Positions 1 through 5,961 of a DNA stretch of 7,529 nt are shown here, piece after piece. Both the position numbers and the translations under genes were made by a program. This DNA is from Methylomonas sp. (GTDB taxonomy: Bacteria > Pseudomonadota > Gammaproteobacteria > Methylococcales > Methylomonadaceae): positions 1-7,529 of the forward strand of contig JALSLS010000427.1 of assembly GCA_026988195.1 (NCBI GenBank). Reading direction: 5' to 3'. A model generated the notes under the pieces. That model was given only the letters and a program-made list of their open reading frames with translations, was not told the origin of the DNA and made no database searches. Within the stretch, counting starts at the first letter, position 1; each line of letters begins with the position of its first letter.

Positions 1-175
1 CACTGCCTGCATATAAATCTAAACACTGACTCGCAATAATATCTGTTTGCAACCAGTTAAAAACAGTTTCCCGCACTCTCGCTGGCGTAGGCCTTAATCC
101 AGGCGTATCTTCAAAAACAAGCTGTCGGCTACGCCACTCACCTGCAATTATTTTTAGTTTGTTTGTATTCGCCAC
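1..175 (-). CDS. rsmD: 16S rRNA (guanine966-N2)-methyltransferase RsmD, N-terminal part (runs off left edge)
   Basis: RsmD methylates G966 of 16S rRNA in the assembling 30S subunit using S-adenosylmethionine. Reading the minus strand from a GTG at 175 gives 58 residues with the family signature: IIAGEWRSRQL, then LRPTPARVRETVFNWL (about residues 27-42), then CLDLYAGS (51-58), the start of the SAM-binding motif I. The E. coli protein has the same pattern (GLRPTTDRVRETLFNWL, CLDCFAGSG). The GTG is chosen because an in-frame TAA lies immediately upstream and a GAGAG Shine-Dalgarno-like stretch sits about 7 nt before it. The remaining two thirds of the gene lie outside the window. In many gammaproteobacteria rsmD directly follows the paired M16 peptidase genes, as here, but in this genome 343 bp of repeat DNA separate them. 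Confidence 0.93.
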   Translation of the reverse strand, partial: MANTNKLKIIAGEWRSRQLVFEDTPGLRPTPARVRETVFNWLQTDIIASQCLDLYAGS

Positions 176-195
176 TTAAAAGCTCTCGTATTTAT

Positions 196-203
196 ATTTT
201 ATA
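196..203 (-). promoter_or_regulatory. Possible -10 element for rsmD
   Basis: On the minus strand TATAAAAT lies about 20 nt upstream of the rsmD GTG, just outside the long palindrome at 229-394. No good -35 hexamer is visible at 16-18 nt spacing. The reason to consider a separate promoter is that a terminator-like hairpin and a large palindrome lie between rsmD and the preceding M16 genes. This is inference from position and a short AT-rich match. Confidence 0.2.
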
Positions 204-228
204 GTTCCCACGATCTCGGTCACTGCCA

Positions 229-394
229 TTATATTTCGCGCGGTCACGGATGCGGAGTTTATAAGCTGCTGATTTTTGTCGATAGCAAGGCGCTGAAACA
301 GGCACATAGCAAGCTACGTAACTGTTTCAGCAACACAGCTATTGGCAAAAACTCAGTGGTTAGAAATTCGCAGTCGTGACCACGCGAAGTATAA
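229..394. repeat. Long imperfect palindrome A (fold-back/MITE-like)
   Basis: Three nested pairs of arms share one centre near 311-312. The outer arms 229-248 and 375-394 match at 18 of 20 positions (core CGTGACCGCGCGAA against CGTGACCACGCGAA). The middle arms are TTTTTGTCGATAGC (273-286) and GCTATTGGCAAAAA (338-351). The inner arms are a perfect GCTGAAACAG (292-301) and CTGTTTCAGC (322-331) around a 20-nt loop. The common centre shows this is one structure and not chance hairpins. Similarity fades beyond about 229 and 394. It carries no transposase gene, so a non-autonomous mobile element or a structured RNA are both possible. It interrupts the usual M16-rsmD linkage. Confidence 0.75.
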
Positions 395-407
395 GTTAAG
401 TGAAAAC

Positions 408-432
408 GATGTACTAATGATAGGAGGCACAT
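408..432 (+). repeat. Degenerate REP-like unit
   Basis: GATGTACTAATGATAGGAGG and the following CACAT align without gaps to the REP-like unit at 5423-5447, matching at 20 of 25 positions with all five differences being transitions. It lies in opposite orientation to the neighbouring copy at 443-472, with 10 nt between them. Together they form an inverted pair like the BIME arrangement of REP elements. Confidence 0.55.
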
Positions 433-438
433 TATTTC

Positions 439-468
439 AAAAGATGCGCTTCCTATCGTCAGCACATC
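439..468 (-). terminator. Candidate terminator of the M16 operon (uses REP copy 1)
   Basis: In M16-sense orientation an 8-bp stem (GATGTGCT/AGCGCATC, one G-U pair) with loop GACGATAGGA is followed directly by TTTT and then GAAATAA. This copy has lost the CCTAC end of the second stem arm that copy 2 keeps, and TTTT stands in its place. The U-run is short, so termination may be partial. Confidence 0.4.
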
Positions 469-472
469 CTAC
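443..472 (-). repeat. REP-like palindromic unit, copy 1
   Basis: Thirty bases (GATGCGCTTCCTATCGTCAG then CACATCCTAC) are identical to the reverse complement of 5419-5448. The sequence folds as a hairpin with GATGTGCT and AGCGCATC arms around a 10-nt loop. Read in the direction of the M16 genes it begins with GTAG, the tetranucleotide that marks the foot of REP elements recognised by RAYT (TnpA_REP) proteins. It sits about 46 bp downstream of the M16 stop codon, a typical REP position in a 3' untranslated region. Confidence 0.7.
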
Positions 473-518
473 TAATAATTGTCTTAACTTACTGGCAGCG
501 GAGACTGATTATGGAGGC

Positions 519-1814
519 TTATTCTCCCCCTACCGTAATCGTATTGATATTTTTAGGTTGGACTCGTCGACTAAAGGCATCTTTTATCGATGCAACCGTG
601 ACAGCTTCAACTCTTTGTTGAAAAGTATCTAGGTAATCTAAAGGTAATTGGTAAAAGCCAATCATTGACACATAACTGACTAGTTTGCTGTTGGTATCAA
701 ATCGCATCGCAAAACCACCTGTTATATTTTTCTTTGCTGCAATCAATGCTGCTTCAGTTGGACCATTATTAACAAAGTTTTTTAAGGTAGTTTGCATAAC
801 ATCTACAGCCTGCTTTGTTTGGTCATTTCTGGTTTGCAAGCCCATTGTAAAAGGACCCTTTCTAAATAATGGCGAAAAATAACTATAAGCACTGTAAGCA
901 AGCCCTCTTTTCTCTCTCACTTCAGCAAACAATTGAGAAACCAAACCACTGCCGCCTAAAATATGGTTCCCTACATATAAACTCAGATAATCTTTATCTT
1001 TTCGATGCATGCCAACCAAGCCAGCTAAAACATGTGTTTGAGATGAAGGAAACTTAATGTGCTTAGTCACCCCTTTTGTAGGCACTGGCACCTCTGGGAG
1101 TATTTCAGGCTTTACCCCTGCTCTTAAACCTGAAACTAAAGACTGAGCTATTTGCTCTGCCTGCTTTTTATCTATGTCACCAACAATAATAACTTTAGCA
1201 TTTTTAGCCACATAATATTGTTGATAAAAAGCACGTAAATCCTCAACTAAAAACCCAGCAACGGTTTCCACAACACCTGATGAAGGGTGTGCATAAGGAT
1301 GATCTTTGTACAAGGTTTTAAAAAACTCAATCCTAGCCAAAGCAGCTGGCGACTCTTCCCTGTGTTTCAGCCCAGCTAAGGTTCTATTTTTTTCTCGTTG
1401 AAAATCAGCCTCATTAAAACTAGGCGCACTCAAAATAACACTTAATGTTTTTAAAGCCTTATTTAATAGTTTTTCATCTGTTAATGAACGAACAGAAACC
1501 CAAGACATATCTTTAGAGACACCTGCACCAAACCGTGCACCCACACTTTCAAACCGCTGAGCTATTTCATCGGCATTCCACTCACCTGCCCCCGCATCAA
1601 ATAAAGCAGAAGTTAATGCAGAAATACCATATTGATAACCATCTCTTGCACTTCCTGCATCAAAAACCACTCGCACATCAACCATCGGTAAACCTATAGT
1701 CTCAACAAAAAACACCGAGCTTCCCTCAGGGCTTTGCCAAGACTCAATTTTAGCCGCCGAAAAGGCTAATTGACTAAACAGCAAACATAATAATGCTATA
1801 AATTTAATGCGCAT
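519..1814 (-). CDS. M16 peptidase-family protein, non-catalytic partner subunit, exported
   Basis: This is a 431-residue pitrilysin-fold protein with an N-terminal signal peptide (hydrophobic stretch residues 5-19, ending AFSA). At the position where active M16 enzymes carry HxxEH it reads GISALTSALFDAG (63-75), so zinc cannot be bound and it should be inactive alone. It keeps the C-terminal-domain arginine/tyrosine signature, REKRGLAYSAYSYFSP (300-315), which binds substrate in the non-catalytic half of M16B heterodimers. The ATG at 1814 overlaps the end of the upstream M16 gene by 11 nt and has a strong GGAGG five bases upstream, lying inside that gene. The overlap suggests translational coupling and an equimolar complex with the catalytic subunit in the periplasm. 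The physiological substrate cannot be told from sequence. Confidence 0.93.
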   Translation of the reverse strand: MRIKFIALLCLLFSQLAFSAAKIESWQSPEGSSVFFVETIGLPMVDVRVVFDAGSARDGYQYGISALTSALFDAGAGEWNADEIAQRFESVGARFGAGVSKDMSWVSVRSLTDEKLLNKALKTLSVILSAPSFNEADFQREKNRTLAGLKHREESPAALARIEFFKTLYKDHPYAHPSSGVVETVAGFLVEDLRAFYQQYYVAKNAKVIIVGDIDKKQAEQIAQSLVSGLRAGVKPEILPEVPVPTKGVTKHIKFPSSQTHVLAGLVGMHRKDKDYLSLYVGNHILGGSGLVSQLFAEVREKRGLAYSAYSYFSPLFRKGPFTMGLQTRNDQTKQAVDVMQTTLKNFVNNGPTEAALIAAKKNITGGFAMRFDTNSKLVSYVSMIGFYQLPLDYLDTFQQRVEAVTVASIKDAFSRRVQPKNINTITVGGE

Positions 1815-3174
1815 GACGGCCTCCAGCTACCTTGCTTCTGTGTTTTTGTTGTTTGATGGGTTGTGGGTCTAAATAAGCCACATTTAATTTTTCTTCTACC
1901 AAATATTTACGTGCCACATCTCGCACTTGCTCAGCCGTTATTTGGTTAACCTTTTCAACATATTCAGCTACTTTTTCCCATCCTACTCCAACAGTTTCTA
2001 GCATTCCCAACTGCATAGCCTGATAAAAATTTGAATCCCGCTCATAAACCGCACTGGCTAAAACCTGAGCTTTCACTCGCTGTAACTCTTGCTCTGAAAT
2101 CAATTCTCTTTGTAGCTCATAAATTTCTTGTTTTAAAGCATATTCCAAGTCAAAAACTGTTTTCCCCTCCGCAGGAGTTGCATCCAACATAAACAATTCA
2201 GGCAACCGAGACATCATGCTGTAACCCGCGCCAGAAGAAACCGCTAATTGCTGACCTCTTACTAACCTAGAAGCTAAACGCGCACTACTTCCACCATCTA
2301 AAATACCCGCAAGTACTTCTAAGGCATAAGCTTCAGACTCATCCTCAATTGAATTTAAAACCGGTACTTTATACCCCATCAATAAGTACGGTAATTTAGC
2401 AGGCAACTTAATCGTAGTCTTACGAACACCTTTCTGCTCAATCTCCGCCTGTGGTTTGATAGGCTTAATTTCACTCATTTTAATGCCAGCAAAATACTTT
2501 TCAGCCAACACAAAAACCTCTTCCGCCTTTACATCTCCCACAACAACCAGTGTTGCATTATTGGGCGCATACCAAAGCTGATACCAAGCTTGTAAATCAT
2601 CAACTTGATAATTAGCAATATCTGAAGGCCAGCCAATCACAGGATTTTTATAGGGGCTATTAGAAAAAGCCATCGCCATAAAGAACTCTTGCATTTTAGA
2701 GCGTGGTTTATCATCTGTACGCATCCTGCGCTCTTCAGTAACAACTTCCAACTCTTTTTTTAATTCAGCCGCATCTAGCTTTAAGTTCCGCATTCTATCC
2801 GCTTCTAACTCAAAACTAACTTCTAACCTTGATTTTTCCATTGTCTGAAAATAAGCGGTATAGTCACGCCCCGTAAAAGCATTTTCATTGCCGCCATTTT
2901 CGGCAACAATCCGTGAAAATTCACCTGCTGGATATTTTTCAGTACCTTTAAACATCATATGCTCAAGCATGTGAGAAATCCCAGTGATACCACCTGGCTC
3001 ATAGCTTGAACCGACTTTATACCAAATTTGAGAAACCACTACAGGAGACCGGTGATCTTCTTTCACCAACACCTTTAAGCCATTACTAAAAACACGCTCA
3101 TGCACTTTAACATTTGAACTGTATGCACTCATTGGCATAAAAACTAAAGCCAATAGTATTACCCTGAAAATCAT
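1804..3174 (-). CDS. M16 family zinc metallopeptidase, catalytic subunit, exported
   Basis: This is a 456-residue insulinase/pitrilysin-type peptidase. Residues 1-20 form a signal peptide (hydrophobic core VILLALVFMPM, then SAYSS), placing it in the periplasm. The inverted zinc motif HxxEH is intact as H68-M-L-E71-H72 in GISHMLEHMMFKGT, and the third ligand is a glutamate in EVVTEERRMRTDD (147 or 148), at the spacing expected for the family. The conserved NAFTGRDYTAYF segment follows the active site. The length is normal for a two-domain M16B protein. The ATG at 3174 has GGAG five bases upstream. It is first in an operon with the non-catalytic partner. The C-terminus GGRHAH is encoded in the region that also supplies the ribosome binding site and start of the next gene, so the tail may be shaped by that constraint. 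Confidence 0.95.
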   Translation of the reverse strand: MIFRVILLALVFMPMSAYSSNVKVHERVFSNGLKVLVKEDHRSPVVVSQIWYKVGSSYEPGGITGISHMLEHMMFKGTEKYPAGEFSRIVAENGGNENAFTGRDYTAYFQTMEKSRLEVSFELEADRMRNLKLDAAELKKELEVVTEERRMRTDDKPRSKMQEFFMAMAFSNSPYKNPVIGWPSDIANYQVDDLQAWYQLWYAPNNATLVVVGDVKAEEVFVLAEKYFAGIKMSEIKPIKPQAEIEQKGVRKTTIKLPAKLPYLLMGYKVPVLNSIEDESEAYALEVLAGILDGGSSARLASRLVRGQQLAVSSGAGYSMMSRLPELFMLDATPAEGKTVFDLEYALKQEIYELQRELISEQELQRVKAQVLASAVYERDSNFYQAMQLGMLETVGVGWEKVAEYVEKVNQITAEQVRDVARKYLVEEKLNVAYLDPQPIKQQKHRSKVAGGRHAH

Positions 3175-3218
3175 AAATACTCCGTTTTCTAAAATGTTAG
3201 CGATCCGACTATATCAAA

Positions 3219-3233
3219 AATGAATAGTTCATT
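3219..3233. promoter_or_regulatory. Small palindrome in the divergent intergenic region
   Basis: AATGAATAGTTCATT has perfect 6-bp arms around a 3-nt centre and lies about midway between the divergent M16 and cyoE start codons. Its place in a 103-bp divergent promoter region is where an operator might sit, but short AT-rich palindromes arise easily by chance. I could not identify convincing -35/-10 pairs for either direction, so no promoter is called. Confidence 0.25.
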
Positions 3234-3277
3234 GTATTCTATACGTAATAATCAAAAGAGAGATAACACAGATTACA

Positions 3278-4171
3278 ATGACAAACGAACAGACAACCCT
3301 TTCCTGGAAAAACTACCTTGAACTCTGCAAGCCTAAAGTGGTTGTCCTACTTATTTTTACCGCCATTGTCGGCATGCTACTCGCAGTTCCAGGCATGCCT
3401 CCCATTGACCTTTTAGTATATGGCACTATCGGAATAGGACTGGCCTCTTCATCTGCTGCCGCTATCAATCATTTTATTGATCAAAAAGCTGATGCAAAAA
3501 TGGCAAGAACCCAGAATAGACCCTTACCGACAGGAGATCTAAACTCCAACAATGTACTGATTTTTGCGGGCATTATTGGTTTAATCGCCATGATTATTTT
3601 GGCTCTGCTTGTTAACGTGTTAACGGCTGCCTTAACTTTCTTATCATTGATTGGGTATGCCATTATCTATACGGTTTATCTAAAACACATGACACCTCTC
3701 AATATCGTTATTGGGGGAGCGGCTGGCGCAGCCCCGCCGGTTTTAGGCTGGTGTGCGATAACAGGTGAAATTCACCCTCATGCCTTATTATTATTTCTGA
3801 TTATTTTCGTCTGGACACCTCCACATTTTTGGGCGCTAGCGATTGCAAAGCGTGAAGAATATGCCAATGCCGGCATTCCCATGCTACCCGTCACACACGG
3901 TTCAAAATTCACCCGTTTACAAATATTACTCTATACCGTGCTATTGTTTATTGTGACTCTCTTTCCTTATTTAACGGGGATGAGCGGGCTAATATACCTA
4001 GCTTCAGCCGTTGTTCTAGGCCTTGGCTTTATCTATTATGCAATTAAAATGATGCGTCATACAGATAATAAAACGGCAATGAAAACATTCTTTTATTCCA
4101 TCAATTACCTTATGCTAATGTTCGCAGCACTTTTAATTGACCACTACTTTTTATACACTTTTAGCTCATGA
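3278..4171 (+). CDS. cyoE: Protoheme IX farnesyltransferase (heme O synthase)
   Basis: It transfers a farnesyl group from farnesyl diphosphate to heme B to make heme O, the cofactor (or heme A precursor) of heme-copper terminal oxidases. It is an integral inner-membrane UbiA-family enzyme. The 297-residue length is normal. The first polyprenyl-diphosphate/Mg motif is complete: N64, D68, D72, R77 and R81 in NHFIDQKADAKMARTQNRPL. Further family blocks are LKHMTPLNIVIGGAAGAAPP (135-154) and VWTPPHFWALAI (178-189), then YANAGIPMLPVTHG (195-208). About nine hydrophobic segments are visible. The ATG at 3278 has an AGAGAG stretch with rather long spacing (about 13 nt). No oxidase subunit genes lie nearby in the window; the gene instead heads an operon with ybiB. 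In older naming the same enzyme is ctaB. Confidence 0.97.
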   Translation: MTNEQTTLSWKNYLELCKPKVVVLLIFTAIVGMLLAVPGMPPIDLLVYGTIGIGLASSSAAAINHFIDQKADAKMARTQNRPLPTGDLNSNNVLIFAGIIGLIAMIILALLVNVLTAALTFLSLIGYAIIYTVYLKHMTPLNIVIGGAAGAAPPVLGWCAITGEIHPHALLLFLIIFVWTPPHFWALAIAKREEYANAGIPMLPVTHGSKFTRLQILLYTVLLFIVTLFPYLTGMSGLIYLASAVVLGLGFIYYAIKMMRHTDNKTAMKTFFYSINYLMLMFAALLIDHYFLYTFSS

Positions 4172-5157
4172 TCCCACAAGCTGAACACCCTTTTGCTGAA
4201 TTTGTAAAAATATTAGGTAAAGGTAAAAAAGGCTCCCGCCCTTTAACTCAAGACGAAGCTTATAGAGCTATGTCTATGATACTGGCTGACCAGGTTGAAC
4301 CTATTCAGCTGGGTGCATTTTTAATGTTAATGCGAGTTAAAGAAGAAACGCCAGAAGAATTAGCGGGGTTTGTACAAGCCGCTCGTGACTCTTTCAACAT
4401 CGCTGCCGATACAATACAAGTTGACTTAGACTGGTCTTCTTATGCCGGTAAACGTCGACACTTACCTTGGTTTTTACTATCAACCTTATTAATGGCTGAA
4501 AATGGTATTCGCATTTTTATGCATGGGGCAGGAGGGCATACCGAAGGGCGTATTTATACTCACAATGTCTTAAAATATTTAAACCTGCAAGCTGCCACTA
4601 GCATTGAAGAATCAATCAAGCAAATTGAGCAAAATAACTTTAGCTATCTTTCATTAGAACATTTTTGTCCAAAACTGTATGAGATGATTAACCTTCGTCC
4701 TTTAATGGGTCTACGCTCCCCTGTACACACGCTCGTTAGGTTGCTTAACCCTTTATCTGCCTCTCATGCTATTCAAGGTATTTTTCACCCTAGCTACCGG
4801 CAAGTGCATCAAAAAGCCGCACTGTTATTAAACCAGCCAAGTATCGCGGTATTAAAAGGTGAAGGTGGAGAAACTGAACGTAACCCAGATATGGACTGCT
4901 TAGTACAATCAGTCAAAAACAATGAACTAATCGATGAACAGTGGCCGGCTCTGTTTCCACGTCGCCATGTAAAATCAGAAAACCTAGACCCTCAGCAGCT
5001 CGCTCAATTATGGCAAGGGGAAATGACTGATGAATTTGCAGAGGCAACCATTATTGGCACAACAGCCATTGCTTTAAAATTAATTGGCAAAGCAGTTACC
5101 CAAGACCAAGCTCATGAACTCGCCACACAATATTGGTTAACCCGATCTTCCTTGTAA
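4168..5157 (+). CDS. ybiB: YbiB/TrpD2 family protein (anthranilate phosphoribosyltransferase-like fold)
   Basis: This 329-residue protein matches the TrpD2/YbiB branch of the class III nucleoside phosphorylase/TrpD fold. The N-terminal helical domain reads HPFAEFVKILGKGKKGSRPL followed by TQDEAYRAM, like TrpD. The usual PRPP loop GTGGD is replaced by DWSSYAGKRRH (about 89-99), the substitution typical of TrpD2. HGAGGHTEGRIYTHNVLKYL (118-137) and the RPLMGLRSPVHTLVRLLNPL segment correspond to TrpD blocks. The E. coli member has been described as a nucleic-acid-binding protein without tryptophan biosynthetic activity, so I do not assign an enzyme function here. No trp genes are nearby. Its ATG overlaps the cyoE stop (ATGA) and lacks a clear Shine-Dalgarno, pointing to translational coupling. 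Databases often call such proteins glycosyl transferase family proteins. Confidence 0.88.
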   Translation: MIPQAEHPFAEFVKILGKGKKGSRPLTQDEAYRAMSMILADQVEPIQLGAFLMLMRVKEETPEELAGFVQAARDSFNIAADTIQVDLDWSSYAGKRRHLPWFLLSTLLMAENGIRIFMHGAGGHTEGRIYTHNVLKYLNLQAATSIEESIKQIEQNNFSYLSLEHFCPKLYEMINLRPLMGLRSPVHTLVRLLNPLSASHAIQGIFHPSYRQVHQKAALLLNQPSIAVLKGEGGETERNPDMDCLVQSVKNNELIDEQWPALFPRRHVKSENLDPQQLAQLWQGEMTDEFAEATIIGTTAIALKLIGKAVTQDQAHELATQYWLTRSSL

Positions 5158-5175
5158 TTTTTATATATTAAAACA

Positions 5176-5376
5176 GTGAACGAAAACAATAAAGACCAAC
5201 AAGAAAATGAAGTTATTTGTGATTGCACAGGCACAACTAAAGCAAAAATATTGTCACTGATCAAACAAAAAGCTGATTTAGATAAAATATCAAGTGCAAC
5301 AGGTGCGGCAACAGGCTGTGGCTCTTGTGATGTAGATATTATTAATTTGATTGATGAGCATGGGGATTCTGTGTGA
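5176..5376 (+). CDS. Small BFD-type [2Fe-2S] ferredoxin-like protein
   Basis: This 66-residue protein has the Fer2_BFD cysteine pattern C-x-C ... C-x2-C (C15, C17, C48, C51) in VICDCTGTT and TGAATGCGSCDVDI, the arrangement that binds a [2Fe-2S] cluster in bacterioferritin-associated ferredoxin and in the BFD domains of nitrite reductases. About 12 polar residues precede the domain. The only start I can support is GTG at 5176, 18 nt after the ybiB stop; no Shine-Dalgarno precedes it, so coupling to ybiB translation is likely. It ends the cyoE-ybiB operon. Its electron partner is unknown: no bacterioferritin or nitrite reductase gene is in view. Bacterioferritin-associated ferredoxin (bfd) itself is possible but its usual neighbour bfr is absent, so no symbol is given. 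Confidence 0.85.
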   Translation: MNENNKDQQENEVICDCTGTTKAKILSLIKQKADLDKISSATGAATGCGSCDVDIINLIDEHGDSV

Positions 5377-5418
5377 ATATTTTAGCTATAAGGCACTCTA
5401 CTTAAGGGGTAAATTGAT

Positions 5419-5452
5419 GTAGGATGTGCTGACGATAGGAAGCGCATCCTAC
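5419..5452 (+). repeat. REP-like palindromic unit, copy 2 (complete)
   Basis: GTAGGATGTGCT (5419-5430), loop GACGATAGGA (5431-5440) and AGCGCATCCTAC (5441-5452) form a 12-bp stem with a single G-U pair. The GTAG foot and stem-loop resemble REP elements mobilised by RAYT proteins. It lies 43 bp downstream of the ferredoxin stop and in the same orientation relative to that gene as copy 1 is to the M16 gene. It could stabilise or end the cyoE operon transcript; the T6 run 40 nt further on is too far to be part of this hairpin. Confidence 0.75.
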
Positions 5453-5510
5453 TTACCTTAATGGCAGAGAGGCTCTCAGTGGGTAAGCTCATTTTTTAAA
5501 GGTTCCTTAA

Positions 5511-5538
5511 ACCCTCTCCCAAGCGGGGGGAGTTGGGT
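5511..5538. repeat. GC-rich imperfect hairpin
   Basis: ACCC-T-CTCCC (5511-5520) pairs with GGGAG-TT-GGGT (5528-5538) across a 7-nt loop. It looks like a decayed form of the CCCTCTCCC...GGGAGAGGG type palindrome found scattered in many proteobacterial genomes. No T-run follows, so it is not called a terminator. Confidence 0.4.
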
Positions 5539-5600
5539 CGACTATAGACTGCATGGAAGCATTGCTCTACTTATCCACATCCATGTGAGCATCATCCTAA

Positions 5601-5809
5601 GGAACGAGGATTCAATAATACCCAAGCCTGACTTGTCTTTTGGTTCCATAGGCATGCTAGAAAAACAGTTACGAAGCACAGGGAGTGCAAGTGTCACTTG
5701 AAGCAGGATGCTGTTTGTGACCGTAGCCCGCTATGCGCCTGTTTTTCTAACACGCCTATGAAGCCAAAACCCTGCGCCATACTTTCGGGTATTATTAAAT
5801 CCTCGTTCC
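5601..5809. repeat. Long inverted-repeat element B (MITE-like), flanked by TAA
   Basis: Outer arms 5601-5623 and 5787-5809 (GGAACGAGGATT-C/T-AATAATACCC) match at 22 of 23 positions. Inner arms 5638-5668 and 5739-5769 match at 27 of 31, including TAGAAAAACAG. An asymmetric 14-17 nt stretch separates outer and inner arms. The 70-nt centre holds more small palindromes, CAAGTG-T-CACTTG (5689-5701) and GCAC-AGGGA-GTGC. TAA occurs directly on each side (5598-5600 and 5810-5812), compatible with a 3-bp target duplication but too short to be decisive. The element carries no transposase, so it would need one supplied in trans if mobile. It shares its core with palindrome A at 229-394. Confidence 0.78.
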
Positions 5810-5939
5810 TAACCTACCGTGCTAAAATTAATCACCCCGCATAAAAAAGCTTCCAGAAAACACTTACATCAGGTATTGAAAACTCTTCAGAACACGGTTT
5901 CAAACAAAAAATAGCTGTAGTTGCCATAGCTTGTTAACC

Positions 5940-5961
5940 CCACAGCCGATCATGGCTGTGG
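5940..5961 (-). terminator. Terminator-like hairpin after the right-end gene
   Basis: CCACAGCC (5940-5947) and GGCTGTGG (5954-5961) form a perfect 8-bp GC-rich stem with a 6-nt loop, 21 bp beyond the TAG stop of the minus-strand gene. In that direction it is followed by GGTTAACAAG, so the U-run of a classical rho-independent terminator is missing. The position and stem strength suggest a role in ending or protecting this transcript. Confidence 0.5.

Larger units (their letters stand above)
176..518. other. Intergenic region between M16 pair and rsmD, filled with repeats
   Basis: These 343 bp hold no credible gene. From left to right they contain the rsmD leader with a possible -10, a 166-bp long imperfect palindrome (229-394), a degenerate REP-like unit (408-432), a second REP-like unit in opposite orientation (443-472), and about 46 bp up to the M16 stop codon. 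Short open frames exist on both strands but they read across the palindromes and have no independent support. Confidence 0.8.

Noticed and set aside
259..465. 68-codon minus-strand open frame across palindrome A
   Set aside because: It lies entirely in repeat DNA, has no ribosome binding site, and its length is explained by the stop-poor palindrome arms.
342..632. 96-codon plus-strand open frame starting in palindrome A
   Set aside because: It runs through palindrome A and both REP-like units and then overlaps the M16 coding region antisense. Its start IRSRDHAKYKL echoes IRDRAKYNG read from the other palindrome arm, which follows from the inverted repeat and is not evidence for a protein.
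685..1057. Two short plus-strand open frames (685-882, 869-1057) antisense to the non-catalytic M16 gene
   Set aside because: The minus-strand M16 frame has clear family motifs through this stretch; the antisense frames show no recognisable features.
3481..3663. Antisense open frame inside cyoE
   Set aside because: It is the shadow of the conserved CyoE motif region and has no independent support.
4168..5157. Anthranilate phosphoribosyltransferase TrpD
   Set aside because: The GTGGD PRPP-binding loop is replaced by DWSSYAGKRR, the TrpD2/YbiB hallmark, and there are no tryptophan genes nearby.
5461..5500. Rho-independent terminator for the cyoE operon at the T6 run near 5492
   Set aside because: The only stem close enough (GGCT with AGCT) has 4 bp and the better palindrome GAGAGGCTCTC has a 1-nt centre and lies too far upstream of the T-run.
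5419..5809. CRISPR array or tandem repeat array
   Set aside because: The repeats are palindromes of different families, not regularly spaced direct repeats with unique spacers.
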